A DNA stretch of 59,274 nt, taken from assembly GCA_022447825.1 (NCBI GenBank), contig JAKUTY010000009.1, positions 1 to 59,274 of the forward strand. The letters are read 5' to 3'. The stretch's first letter is position 1, and each line of letters begins with the position of its first letter. This document shows, one piece after another, positions 19,097 to 27,792 of this stretch. The position numbers and the translations under genes are program-made. The stretch is from SAR202 cluster bacterium (GTDB lineage: Bacteria > Chloroflexota > Dehalococcoidia > Lucifugimonadales > UBA826). The notes under the pieces are model-generated. The model was not told the DNA's origin and did no database searches. It was given only the letters and a program-made list of their open reading frames with translations.

Positions 19097-20467
19097 ATGA
19101 TTGATTTAATGTCTATTGCAAAAACTGAAGCTGACGGTGGAGATCTTTTAGGTCTTTTAGGAGAATTGTTTGAACCTGCAGAAGTGAAACCTGATGGTTA
19201 TCCTGATGCAGTAGTATGGAAAGGCGGTAATCATGATGGATCAGTTAATCCCGTTGCTCATTCATTAACAGATGCTTATGCCCTTTTAGGGACTATCGCA
19301 GCTGTGGATGTATTGGGCCTACCTTTTTATGGTGTTCCAATGTGGTCTCAAATACGACATGATTCAAAGCTGGAAGCTTTATCTTGGTTTGGGAATATGC
19401 CATGTACTTCAATCAAATGGTCTACTGCAGGTGATGCTTATGTGACTGATACTGATGGAAGCAGGGTTGTAGTGATGGGAAAGTCTGGAAATGCCCCATT
19501 GAGAACTCAAGCTGGAGTTTATTGTAATGTTAGGCCTTATGGTCCAATTACAGTTGTTAGGTGTATGCCATGTCTTCCATATTCTCAAAATAAACCGAAA
19601 TTTGAGGTGGATACAAATGGAGTAGTTCATTCAGAAATGAATACCCCAGGTGTACAAATGGCATACGCAAACAGGCTTTTCTTAAAACTTGTTCATGAGA
19701 CTGGTTCTGTAGGAAGAGTAGCTACAAAACCCACCCAAGCTATGGAAGATGGAATTAATGCAGGATTACATTCTTGGTTGCTTCAAGGGACCAAATTTCA
19801 AGTAGGAAGAAAGTATGCTGTTGATCCTTATGAAGAACATAAGGAAAGCATTCAAAAAATAATTGATTTGCTTCCTAGTGATTTTAAAGATGGTATGGAA
19901 AATTGGGGAGGACGAATAGAACAGCATATTTCTGACACTAATTACGGTTTGTTAATTTGGGATTTGATTGAAAAGCAAGACACCATAGTATTAGCTACTG
20001 ATTTAGATGGAGATAGATTAACAGACTTGTTAGCAGATATTTCTGATCCACTCAGAGCTTTTGGAGGTATGGTTGCAAAGCATTTAGGCCAAGATATTAA
20101 TATGCGAAATGTTTGGTCAGATATGGGATATGTGACAGGAAATGGTAGAGACATGACTTCTGTAATGCATCGTATGGATGGTCCTCCAATTCATGAACAA
20201 ACATTAGGTTCAGCCGATGCAATGTTATTGAGGCTTTTGGACGGTGACGAATGGGTAGGTGGAACAAAACAACCTTATGATCCTAGAATTCACTTCGTAT
20301 TGATAAGAGATGCGTATATTGATGCAAATCCTGGAAATGCTGAATTGAAAAAATGGTTAGATGATGCTCTAGATACTTTTGATGATGTATATAGCGGTGA
20401 CAGGCCTGGATTCTTGCAAGGTTATGAAGCTTTAAAGAAGGCTATAACTCCTTGGGGATCAAATTAA
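19097..20467 (+). CDS. Uncharacterised 456-residue protein
   Basis: I do not recognise this protein. Its start is supported by GAGGTGA just upstream. It has no signal peptide, transmembrane segment or repeats and looks soluble and globular. Features are a WKGGNHDG segment near 41-48, Cys103, Cys143 and a CxxC pair (156/159) in RCMPC, an ATDLDGDRLTDLL stretch in the second half, and a Gly-rich TGNGRDMT loop. Codon use resembles the neighbours. It stands alone between a divergent luciferase-like gene and a bidirectional terminator. Confidence 0.8.
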   Translation: MIDLMSIAKTEADGGDLLGLLGELFEPAEVKPDGYPDAVVWKGGNHDGSVNPVAHSLTDAYALLGTIAAVDVLGLPFYGVPMWSQIRHDSKLEALSWFGNMPCTSIKWSTAGDAYVTDTDGSRVVVMGKSGNAPLRTQAGVYCNVRPYGPITVVRCMPCLPYSQNKPKFEVDTNGVVHSEMNTPGVQMAYANRLFLKLVHETGSVGRVATKPTQAMEDGINAGLHSWLLQGTKFQVGRKYAVDPYEEHKESIQKIIDLLPSDFKDGMENWGGRIEQHISDTNYGLLIWDLIEKQDTIVLATDLDGDRLTDLLADISDPLRAFGGMVAKHLGQDINMRNVWSDMGYVTGNGRDMTSVMHRMDGPPIHEQTLGSADAMLLRLLDGDEWVGGTKQPYDPRIHFVLIRDAYIDANPGNAELKKWLDDALDTFDDVYSGDRPGFLQGYEALKKAITPWGSN

Positions 20468-20475
20468 TTAACTGA

Positions 20476-20506
20476 AAATGGTAGGGCTTTCAAAGCCCTA
20501 CCATTT
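20476..20506. terminator. Bidirectional Rho-independent terminator
   Basis: A 12-bp stem (20476-20487 with 20495-20506) rich in GC at its centre and ending A/T, loop TTTCAAA. It lies between the convergent genes at 19097 and 20512 and can serve both. Confidence 0.8.
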
Positions 20507-20511
20507 AGGAA

Positions 20512-21585
20512 TTATGGTTTTAATTCCTCGATAATTTCTTCAAGTTGTCTAATTTGATTTTCTAGTTCATTAATTCTTTGTTCGAACTCTTTAAACATTT
20601 CTGACATTTCATCTTTATTTTTCGGTTTTATTTCATCTAATTGCCCTATCGATGAAACTGAACTGTTGTCAGTAATTTGAATAGATCCTTGTGGAGCATC
20701 TTTAGGTAGTTTTGATAACTGATCTAATTGATCATTAGATGAAATATTATTATTTGCAGCTATAATTAGAGATGAATTTTCTCCAGAGCCAATCATCCTA
20801 ACACGACCTTCACTGTCAATCACAAGTGTATCTCTTCCTGCTGGATCAAATGTCCGGAGTTTACCACTTGACTGCATTCTGGTTTGTTCTGTAGATCCGC
20901 CTGCATTACTAAATTCTCTACGTGCCATAGAAGCACACTCAGAGAGCGCTAAGCCTGAGGTTCTGTTATTTGACATACATGCAGACATTGTTGAGGAGGC
21001 AGCTTTAGTAGATGCCTTAACGATCGCAACTTCAACTTCTGATGATTTTCCTTCAGCATCTAGATAGGCTTGTTCAGAAATTTCTTTGCACATAATGTTT
21101 ATGCTTTTTGAAGGGATATCTTTATTGGCTTCATCTAAGCAAGTTTTCATAGTCAGAATGGAATCTGCAATATCATTTTGTACATCTTCAAGATCCCCGT
21201 TACTAGATAGGTTTCCGTGATAAATGTTTTGAGAAATTTCTTTACACATTTTTTGTGTCTGTTGATTGAATGTCACATTGTCGTTTGTCATTTCATCGCA
21301 TGTTCTCATAGCACTAATAGCTTTGTCTCGAGAGTCATCAAAAAGAAGAGTCTCTATTGCTTGATTTTCAGCTTCCTCAATATTTATAGCAGTAGATTTT
21401 CTTAGATCTAATTCATCAAGGCATTGGGAAAACAATTGTTTATCTAAAAGTAATTCAGTGCATTCTTTTATTTTTTGTTCTTTCATATCAATTTCATTTT
21501 CACCTGTTGCTAGACCCACAGCATTACATCCTACAAAGATTGCAGAAACTACTATTGCTAATAAAAGACTTGATAAATTTTTCAT
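20512..21585 (-). CDS. Putative lipoprotein with four Cys-pair repeats and C-terminal coiled coil
   Basis: 357 residues. Residues 1-20 form a hydrophobic signal ending in a lipobox-like FVGC (Cys20), so lipid anchoring is likely. The mature part holds four spaced Cys pairs, 42/55, 96/114, 149/166 and 203/217. The middle two share an MCKEIS core, which suggests a duplicated helical module with a disulfide each. Residues about 325-355 are a strong coiled coil (EQRINELENQIRQLEE). An Asn/Ser-rich linker, with a possible short beta region near 250-275, joins them. Function unknown. It is divergent from the aldehyde dehydrogenase. Confidence 0.82.
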   Translation of the reverse strand: MKNLSSLLLAIVVSAIFVGCNAVGLATGENEIDMKEQKIKECTELLLDKQLFSQCLDELDLRKSTAINIEEAENQAIETLLFDDSRDKAISAMRTCDEMTNDNVTFNQQTQKMCKEISQNIYHGNLSSNGDLEDVQNDIADSILTMKTCLDEANKDIPSKSINIMCKEISEQAYLDAEGKSSEVEVAIVKASTKAASSTMSACMSNNRTSGLALSECASMARREFSNAGGSTEQTRMQSSGKLRTFDPAGRDTLVIDSEGRVRMIGSGENSSLIIAANNNISSNDQLDQLSKLPKDAPQGSIQITDNSSVSSIGQLDEIKPKNKDEMSEMFKEFEQRINELENQIRQLEEIIEELKP

Positions 21586-21670
21586 TTTTACTCCTTAATG
21601 ACTTGTAATTATAGGTGTTCATTCAAAAAAGCATAGGGAGTTTATACCTGATTCATATGTTTTTTTGAGG

Positions 21671-21690
21671 AAAATTATGTACATAATTTT
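21671..21690. promoter_or_regulatory. Perfect 20-bp palindrome, candidate operator
   Basis: AAAATTATGTACATAATTTT is a perfect inverted repeat with no spacer. It lies 52 bases upstream of the aldehyde dehydrogenase start, over the expected -35 region of a TATAGT (21705-21710). A related site lies upstream of the operon at 7669. Confidence 0.55.
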
Positions 21691-21742
21691 CTAAATAATT
21701 AATGTATAGTTGTACTTATACACATTACTGGAGACATGCATA

Positions 21743-23155
21743 ATGAAAATGTACATTGATGGATCATGGGTTGATAGAGACGACAAAATTCAAGTAATAA
21801 ATCCTTTTAATGGAGAGGCTTTTGACACAGTTCCAAAAGCAACTTCTGCAGATGTATCTGCTGCTATTTCTGCTGCTGAAAGAGGCGCAAAAGAAATGGC
21901 TAAAATGTCAGGATATCAACGGTATGAATTATTGATGAAAGCCATTAAATTAATGGACGAAAGAATGGTAGATCTTGGGCAAACAATTACATTGGAAGAG
22001 GGTAAAGTCATATCTGAAGGGATTGGTGAAGTTCAAAGAGCAATTCAAACTATGACAGGATCTGCTGAAGAAGCTAAACGTTTATCAGGTGAAGTCGTTC
22101 CATTACACGGTTCTCCTACTTGGACTGGTCAACTTGGTTTTACATTAAGAGTACCGGGTGGAATTGTTGCTGCTATAGCACCTTTTAATTTTCCATTAAA
22201 TCTTGTTTGTCATAAAGTGGGGCCTGCATTGGCAGCAGGTAATGCGGTTATTATCAAACCTGCCTCTGATACTCCTTTGTCAGCACTAAAATTGACCGAA
22301 ATTTTAATTGAAGCAGGGTTTCCAGCTGATGCTGTTCAATGTATTACTGGTTCTGGGACTACAGTTGGAGGAGCACTTGTAGAGGATTCACGTATTCGTA
22401 AAATTACTTTTACGGGTAGTCGAGATGTAGGAGAGGGAATTTGTAAGGCAGCTGGTTTGAAAAAAGTGACTATGGAACTTGGTTCAAATGCACCATTAAT
22501 TGTCATGCATGATGCTGATATTGAAAAAGTAGTAGCAGGTACTATTTCTAGTGGTTTTGCTAACGCTGGGCAAGTATGCATTTCAGCTCAAAGAGTCATT
22601 GCAGATAAAAGAATTTATTCAGATTATTTAGATGCTCTTAAAGAAGGTGTTGAAAAAATCAGTACAGGTAATCCTATGGATGAATCTATCAAAATGGGAC
22701 CTATGGTCAAACCTCAAGAAGCAGTGAGAGTCAATGAATGGATTAAAGAAGCTGTAAGTAGTGGTGCTAGAACTATTACTGGTGGTGATTACGAAGGAGC
22801 AATGCATGCTCCAACTGTAGTTGCAGATGTGAAGCCAGAAATGAGAGTTTCGTGTGAAGAACTATTTGGCCCTGCCGTTGCTGTAACTCCTTCTTCGGAT
22901 ATTGATGAGGCTATACGAATAGCAAATGATTCAAATTATGGACTTAGTGCAGCTATATTTACTCAAAATTTAGATTGGGCAATGAAATTTGCTAGAGAAG
23001 TTGATTCAGGTAATTTACATATTAATTCTGGTCCAGGATGGAGAGTAGACTTAATGCCTTATGGAGGCCTTAAAGAGAGTGGAATGGGTAAAGAAGGTCC
23101 TAAATATGCAGTAGAGGAAATGACAGAATTAAAGATGGTTGTTTATCATCCTTAA
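21743..23155 (+). CDS. NAD(P)-dependent aldehyde dehydrogenase
   Basis: 470-residue ALDH oxidising an aldehyde to an acid or acyl-CoA. Catalytic residues are Asn149 (PFNFPLN), Glu245 (MELGSNAP) and Cys279 (NAGQVCIS). The early IDGSW motif and the cofactor loop FTGSRDVG are normal. The start at 21743 fits the family N-terminus and has GGAG nine bases upstream; ATG at 21710 would add 11 unlikely residues. The gene stands alone between the palindrome and tRNA-Met. The shared operator suggests co-regulation with the acyl-CoA dehydrogenase operon. Confidence 0.93.
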   Translation: MKMYIDGSWVDRDDKIQVINPFNGEAFDTVPKATSADVSAAISAAERGAKEMAKMSGYQRYELLMKAIKLMDERMVDLGQTITLEEGKVISEGIGEVQRAIQTMTGSAEEAKRLSGEVVPLHGSPTWTGQLGFTLRVPGGIVAAIAPFNFPLNLVCHKVGPALAAGNAVIIKPASDTPLSALKLTEILIEAGFPADAVQCITGSGTTVGGALVEDSRIRKITFTGSRDVGEGICKAAGLKKVTMELGSNAPLIVMHDADIEKVVAGTISSGFANAGQVCISAQRVIADKRIYSDYLDALKEGVEKISTGNPMDESIKMGPMVKPQEAVRVNEWIKEAVSSGARTITGGDYEGAMHAPTVVADVKPEMRVSCEELFGPAVAVTPSSDIDEAIRIANDSNYGLSAAIFTQNLDWAMKFAREVDSGNLHINSGPGWRVDLMPYGGLKESGMGKEGPKYAVEEMTELKMVVYHP

Positions 23156-23178
23156 AAAAAATCCCATAGTAATATGGT

Positions 23179-23254
23179 TGGTGGCTACGGGTGGATTTGA
23201 ACCACCGACCTAGGCCTTATGAAGACCCCGCTCTAACCCCTGAGCTACGTAGCC
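23179..23254 (-). tRNA. tRNA-Met, elongator type (anticodon CAT)
   Basis: The 5' part matches the elongator tRNA-Met pattern GGCTACGTAGCTCAG. The acceptor pairs fully, so it is not an initiator, which would have a 1-72 mismatch. The loop TTCATAA gives CAT at 23219-23221. CCA is encoded at 23179-23181. A tRNA-Ile read by lysidine cannot be fully excluded. Confidence 0.88.
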
Positions 23255-23314
23255 GGAATATGATTAGAGTATTTTATGATATGTCTAGCTTTTATAAGTG
23301 TCAACGGAGAAGTG

Positions 23315-23656
23315 ATGTCACAATCTAATGAAAAACATTTAGAATCGTTAAATCAATTAACCGATATTTTAGAAAGATTATGCCTTTCTATAGATCCGTT
23401 CCCTGGTTTCATGGGAATGCAAACAATTAAAGCTATTGAATTGGATCCGATTGATAATAATTCTGATATTGGCTGTATTGTTGTGACCCCCGAAGGAAAA
23501 ATTTGTGAATTACAACTGAATTTGATTCCGGGTCCTGCAGAATTAGGTGGTTATGAGCAAGATGAAAAATTTAATGAAATAGATTTATCAACTTCAGAAA
23601 GATTTATATATATTTCTAGGGCGATAGAGGAAGTCTCAAAATTTATTTTCAAATAG
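23315..23656 (+). CDS. Small uncharacterised protein
   Basis: 113 residues, not recognised. The start at 23315 is chosen because GGAGA lies just upstream; an ATG at 23276 lacks such a site. The sequence is acidic and soluble, with an N-terminal helix, an EGKICELQLNLIPGPAELGG strand-loop region and a C-terminal helix. It has no Cys motif or membrane segment. It sits between tRNA-Met and purA, and purA has its own promoter. Confidence 0.7.
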   Translation: MSQSNEKHLESLNQLTDILERLCLSIDPFPGFMGMQTIKAIELDPIDNNSDIGCIVVTPEGKICELQLNLIPGPAELGGYEQDEKFNEIDLSTSERFIYISRAIEEVSKFIFK

Positions 23657-23690
23657 TTTTTTATTGTTAATGCTTTTCAGATATAAGCTC

Positions 23691-23699
23691 TGATATAAT
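23691..23699 (+). promoter_or_regulatory. Extended -10 promoter of purA
   Basis: TGATATAAT is a perfect extended -10 (TGnTATAAT) about 80 bases before the purA start. No good -35 is present, as is common for extended -10 promoters. Confidence 0.5.
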
Positions 23700-23779
23700 C
23701 GTCGAATCTCCACTGTCGATGCTTTTGAACGCTCTAAATTGTGGAGAATTTTTTTGTAAACTTTTTTTTGGAGTGAAGT

Positions 23780-25066
23780 ATGCCTGCTCACGCAGTTTTG
23801 GGAGCTCAATGGGGCGATGAAGGAAAAGGTAAAATAGTTGATTTTCTAGCTGAAGATGCCGATATAGTAGCAAGATTTTCCGGCGGTAATAACGCAGGCC
23901 ATACAGTAATTAACGATTTAGGTGAATTCAGTTTACATCTTTTACCTTGTGGGGTATTCAATGAAAATGTCACTAATATCATTGGAAATGGTTTAGTTAT
24001 TAATCCAGATATTCTAATTAGTGAAATTAATGCTTTAAATGATGTTGGTATAGATATTTCAGATAGATTGATTGTAAGTGACAGAGTCCATTTGATTCTT
24101 CCTCATCATGTTGTGTTGGATAACCTTTCTGAAATCAAATTAGGAACAGATGCTATAGGGACTACGGGTAAAGGGATAGGTCCAGCATATGGAGATAAAA
24201 TTTCTAGAAAAGGAATTAGGGCTGCAGATTTATTAGATATCGATACTTTAAAAGATCGTTTAATTGCACTTGTTGAGTCATCAAATCAATTAGTTGATAA
24301 AAACAAAGTTCAAAATTCACTTTCAGTTGATGAATTATTAGAGCTATGCAAGATTTGGTCAGAAAAGTTACATCCATATATTGCTCCAACAGGAGAGTAT
24401 ATTAATGATCAATTATATAAAGGATCTAATGCTGTTTTAGAAGGTGCTCAAGGAGTTTTACTTGATATAGATCATGGAACATATCCATATGTTACTTCTT
24501 CAAATTCAAGTATCGGTGGAGCAATTACTGGATTATCAATTCAGCCTAGATATTTAACTTCTGTAGTTGGAGTTTTTAAAGCTTACACAACTAGAGTTGG
24601 GGCAGGTCCTTTACCCACTGAACTATTTGATGATGTGGGAGAAAGTATTAGAACAATAGCTAGAGAATTTGGAACTACTACAGGTAGAGCTAGAAGAGTA
24701 GGATGGTTTGATGGAGTAGTTGCAAAATATAGTCATCAAGTAAATGGTTATACTTCTGCCGTAATCACTAGATTGGACGTTTTAGACCAATTTGAAGTTG
24801 TTAAGATTTGTACAGGATATGAACTAGACGGAGAAATAATTGATCAATTGCCTGGAGGCATGGCTGCTTTAAGTAGATGTGTTCCTGTATATGAGGAATT
24901 ACCTGGTTGGGACATCCCAACTGCTGGAATGTCAGACTTGAATAAGTTGCCTAAAAATGCTCGTCATTATGTTGACAGGATCCAAGATATTATTGGTGCT
25001 CCTATAGATATAATTTCTACAGGTCCACATCGTGATGAAACTATTACTGTAAAACCTTTGATTTGA
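23780..25066 (+). CDS. purA: Adenylosuccinate synthetase
   Basis: GTP-dependent joining of IMP and aspartate, the first committed step to AMP. 428 residues, the normal length. The P-loop GAQWGDEGKGK is at 8-18 with the catalytic Asp/His region NNAGHT. TTGKGIGPAYGDK, the ARRVGWFD segment and the C-terminal ISTGPHRDETI are all diagnostic. GGAG precedes ATG. It ends in TGA one base from the stop codon of convergent dapA. Confidence 0.98.
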   Translation: MPAHAVLGAQWGDEGKGKIVDFLAEDADIVARFSGGNNAGHTVINDLGEFSLHLLPCGVFNENVTNIIGNGLVINPDILISEINALNDVGIDISDRLIVSDRVHLILPHHVVLDNLSEIKLGTDAIGTTGKGIGPAYGDKISRKGIRAADLLDIDTLKDRLIALVESSNQLVDKNKVQNSLSVDELLELCKIWSEKLHPYIAPTGEYINDQLYKGSNAVLEGAQGVLLDIDHGTYPYVTSSNSSIGGAITGLSIQPRYLTSVVGVFKAYTTRVGAGPLPTELFDDVGESIRTIAREFGTTTGRARRVGWFDGVVAKYSHQVNGYTSAVITRLDVLDQFEVVKICTGYELDGEIIDQLPGGMAALSRCVPVYEELPGWDIPTAGMSDLNKLPKNARHYVDRIQDIIGAPIDIISTGPHRDETITVKPLI

Positions 25067-25067
25067 A

Positions 25068-25958
25068 TTAAACAGGTAAATCGATACTGTATGAATCCAT
25101 TACAGGGTTAAAATCTTCTATAAAAGATTGATCGGGTTCACATAGTGGAAGTCTGTGAATTCCTGCATCAAATCCATGCCTGTTGACAGCATATTTAACT
25201 GGAATAGGATTTGTTACCCAAAATAAGGCTTTAAATATAGGAAGAAGTCTTTTGTGCTCACTTGCAGCACTTTCTAAATTGCCATCTAATATATACCCAA
25301 TCATTGTTTTAATTTGATTACCTAAGATGTGTGAGGCTACGCTAACTATTCCATATCCTCCAACACACATTATGGGAAATGTTTCATCATCATTGCCTGA
25401 CCAAACATTAAAACCGTCAGGTGCTTTGTCAATAATAGTAGTGATTTGAGTGAAATCACTAGAAGCTTCTTTTACACCGATTATGTTATCAATTTCAGCT
25501 AATCTAAGTGTTGTTTCAACACTCATGTTTAAAGAAGTTCTAGATGGAACATTATATAGAATTCCAGGTAGAGAAGTTGCTTCAGCTATTGCTTTGAAAT
25601 TTCTATACAAACCTTCTTGTGTAGGTTTGTTATAGGCGGGAACAGTTAATAAAAGAGCATCTGCACCTACTTTTTCAGCTTCTTTAGAAAGCTCTATAGA
25701 TTTGTTGTGGTTGTTGTCTGTAGTTCCTGCAATTACAGCTGCAGAATCTCCAACAGCTTCTTTTACTTCTGCAAATAACCTGATTTTTTCATCATCTGAC
25801 ATTGATGGTGCTTCGCCTGTTGTTCCGCCTATTACTAAACCTTCCGTTCCAGAAGAAACAAGAGATTGTGCTAGTTTTCGTGCTTGTGGAAAATTAATTG
25901 TTCCGTCAGCATTGAATGGGGTAATCATTGCAGTAAGTAGTCTGCCAAATTCAACCAT
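25068..25958 (-). CDS. dapA: 4-hydroxy-tetrahydrodipicolinate synthase
   Basis: Condenses pyruvate with aspartate semialdehyde on the way to diaminopimelate and lysine. 296 residues. The GTTGEAP loop, the Tyr in YNVPSRTSLN and the Schiff-base Lys in GVKEASSDF are present. It is last in rpsO-pnp-dapB-asd-dapA, two bases after asd, so the three lysine-pathway steps are made together. There is no room for a terminator before convergent purA. Confidence 0.97.
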   Translation of the reverse strand: MVEFGRLLTAMITPFNADGTINFPQARKLAQSLVSSGTEGLVIGGTTGEAPSMSDDEKIRLFAEVKEAVGDSAAVIAGTTDNNHNKSIELSKEAEKVGADALLLTVPAYNKPTQEGLYRNFKAIAEATSLPGILYNVPSRTSLNMSVETTLRLAEIDNIIGVKEASSDFTQITTIIDKAPDGFNVWSGNDDETFPIMCVGGYGIVSVASHILGNQIKTMIGYILDGNLESAASEHKRLLPIFKALFWVTNPIPVKYAVNRHGFDAGIHRLPLCEPDQSFIEDFNPVMDSYSIDLPV

Positions 25959-25960
25959 TT

Positions 25961-26992
25961 TTACCTCCAGTTAGAGTGTTTCACTACGTCTTTTTTCATC
26001 ATTTGTTCAGCTATTTGGATTGCGTTGAGTGCGGCACCTTTTCTTAGATTGTCGCATACCACCCACATTGCAATTCCGTTTGGATGAGATACATCTTTTC
26101 GGATTCTTCCTACAAGTACATCATCAATTCCTGTAGCTTGAATGGGCATAGGATACACGTCTGAAAAAGGATCGTCCATAACTTTGATCCCAGCTTCAGT
26201 TGATAAAATTTGTCTTACTTCATCAGGTGATACATTATCTTCAAATTCAATGTGAATAGATTCACTATGACTTATAGGTACTGGCACTCTAACACAAGTA
26301 GCAGAAACCATAAGTTGTTCGTTGTGTAGTATTTTTCGAGTCTCATAAACCATTTTCATTTCTTCTCGTGTATATCCGTTTTCTTGAAATGGTTCAATGT
26401 GAGGGAGAACATTAAATGCAATTTGGTGAGGGTATTCATTCACACTAAAATTTTGATTAGAAAGTATTTTTGAGCTTTGATCTTCGAGTTCCTGTAACGC
26501 TGCAGCTCCAGTTCCTGTTACTGATTGAAAAGTGTCTACTACAACTCTTTTTACTTTAGATAATTTTGATAACGACTTTAATACCATTACTAGTGGTGTG
26601 GTGGAGCAATTTGGGATAGCAACAATTCCTTGATGCGAATCTAAGTCATTTGCATTGACTTCAGGTACTACTAGTGGAACTGTTTGTTCCATTCTGAATG
26701 CAGAGCTATCATCAATTGCTACAGTGCCAACTTCAGCTGCTAAAGGGGCAAATTTTCTACTAATATCACCGCTAGCAGAAATGAAAGCAAAATCTACTTC
26801 TTCCAATAATTCTCTAGAACATAATTCTACGGGTATTTCTTCAGAATTGAATTTTAGTGTTTTTCCAATAGACCTTTCAGATGCACATAGCCTAATTTCA
26901 GAAATAGGAAATTGTCTTTCTTCTGCGATTTTTAGAAAAACTTGACCTACTGCTCCTGTAGCTCCAATTACTGCAACTTTACATTCATTCAT
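25961..26992 (-). CDS. asd: Aspartate-semialdehyde dehydrogenase
   Basis: NADPH-dependent reduction of aspartyl phosphate to aspartate semialdehyde. 343 residues. The Rossmann start GATGAVGQVFLKI is near residue 9, and the catalytic Cys is in PNCSTTPLV. The ATG overlaps the dapB TGA as ATGA, which indicates translational coupling. Supplies the substrate for DapA. Confidence 0.97.
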   Translation of the reverse strand: MNECKVAVIGATGAVGQVFLKIAEERQFPISEIRLCASERSIGKTLKFNSEEIPVELCSRELLEEVDFAFISASGDISRKFAPLAAEVGTVAIDDSSAFRMEQTVPLVVPEVNANDLDSHQGIVAIPNCSTTPLVMVLKSLSKLSKVKRVVVDTFQSVTGTGAAALQELEDQSSKILSNQNFSVNEYPHQIAFNVLPHIEPFQENGYTREEMKMVYETRKILHNEQLMVSATCVRVPVPISHSESIHIEFEDNVSPDEVRQILSTEAGIKVMDDPFSDVYPMPIQATGIDDVLVGRIRKDVSHPNGIAMWVVCDNLRKGAALNAIQIAEQMMKKDVVKHSNWR

Positions 26993-27792
26993 TTTAGCCC
27001 CATGATCTTTTCTAAGCCTATTGTTAATCCCTTCATTTCTGAGGTAGCTCTAATGGCCATTACTACGCCAGGCATAAAACTTTCACGATTAATCGAATCA
27101 TGACGGATTGTTAAGGTTTGTCCTAAAGATGCAAAAACCATTTCATGGTGAGCTACTCTTCCTGGCATTCTTCCACTGTGGATAACTACACCATTGAATG
27201 AACCGCCTCTAGTGTTATCAATTAAATCCTTTTCTGGTATTGGGTTTTGGAAATCAGATTGCTTACCTTCATATGCAGCTTGTGCAATTGAAATAGCGGT
27301 TCCGGATGGAGAGTCTATTTTTGCTTCATGGTGAACTTCTGTTAAATCGGCATAGTCAAAAAACTTAGCGGATTCTTTTACTAAATGAGTCATTAGTACT
27401 GCACCAATTGCGAAGTTTGGAGCAATAATGACACTCACTTGATTTCTTTCTGATAAAGATTTTGCATTTATAAAATCTTCTTCAGACAGTCCGGTAGATC
27501 CTATTACGCAATTAACTCCTGCTTTTGATGCAGCAGTAATTACTTTCATTGCACCTGAAGCATTACTGAAATCTACTACAACATCTGTATTTGATAATGC
27601 ATCATTAATATTGTTAAAAATAGGAATTTCAATAGACGTGTTAGGGATTTTGACTGTTTTAGAAGTGGCAGCAACATCTGATCCAGCTACAGCCGTAAGC
27701 CCCTCTGCTTTGTGAACAGCATTTAGAACTTCTTGGCCCATTCTTCCTAATGCGCCATTAACTACAACTTTGATATCAGTCATCGTATTCAT
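26989..27792 (-). CDS. dapB: 4-hydroxy-tetrahydrodipicolinate reductase
   Basis: NAD(P)H-dependent reductase following DapA. 267 residues. The Rossmann loop NGALGRMGQEV, the catalytic EVHHEAKIDSPSGTA block and the RGGSFNGVVIHSGRMPG segment are diagnostic. It overlaps the pnp stop by one base and asd by three. A second possible ATG three codons in would not change the protein materially. Confidence 0.97.
   Translation of the reverse strand: MNTMTDIKVVVNGALGRMGQEVLNAVHKAEGLTAVAGSDVAATSKTVKIPNTSIEIPIFNNINDALSNTDVVVDFSNASGAMKVITAASKAGVNCVIGSTGLSEEDFINAKSLSERNQVSVIIAPNFAIGAVLMTHLVKESAKFFDYADLTEVHHEAKIDSPSGTAISIAQAAYEGKQSDFQNPIPEKDLIDNTRGGSFNGVVIHSGRMPGRVAHHEMVFASLGQTLTIRHDSINRESFMPGVVMAIRATSEMKGLTIGLEKIMGLK

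Noticed and set aside
23179-23254. Initiator tRNA-fMet
   Set aside because: The first acceptor pair is a normal G-C and the anticodon stem lacks the three G-C pairs typical of initiators.
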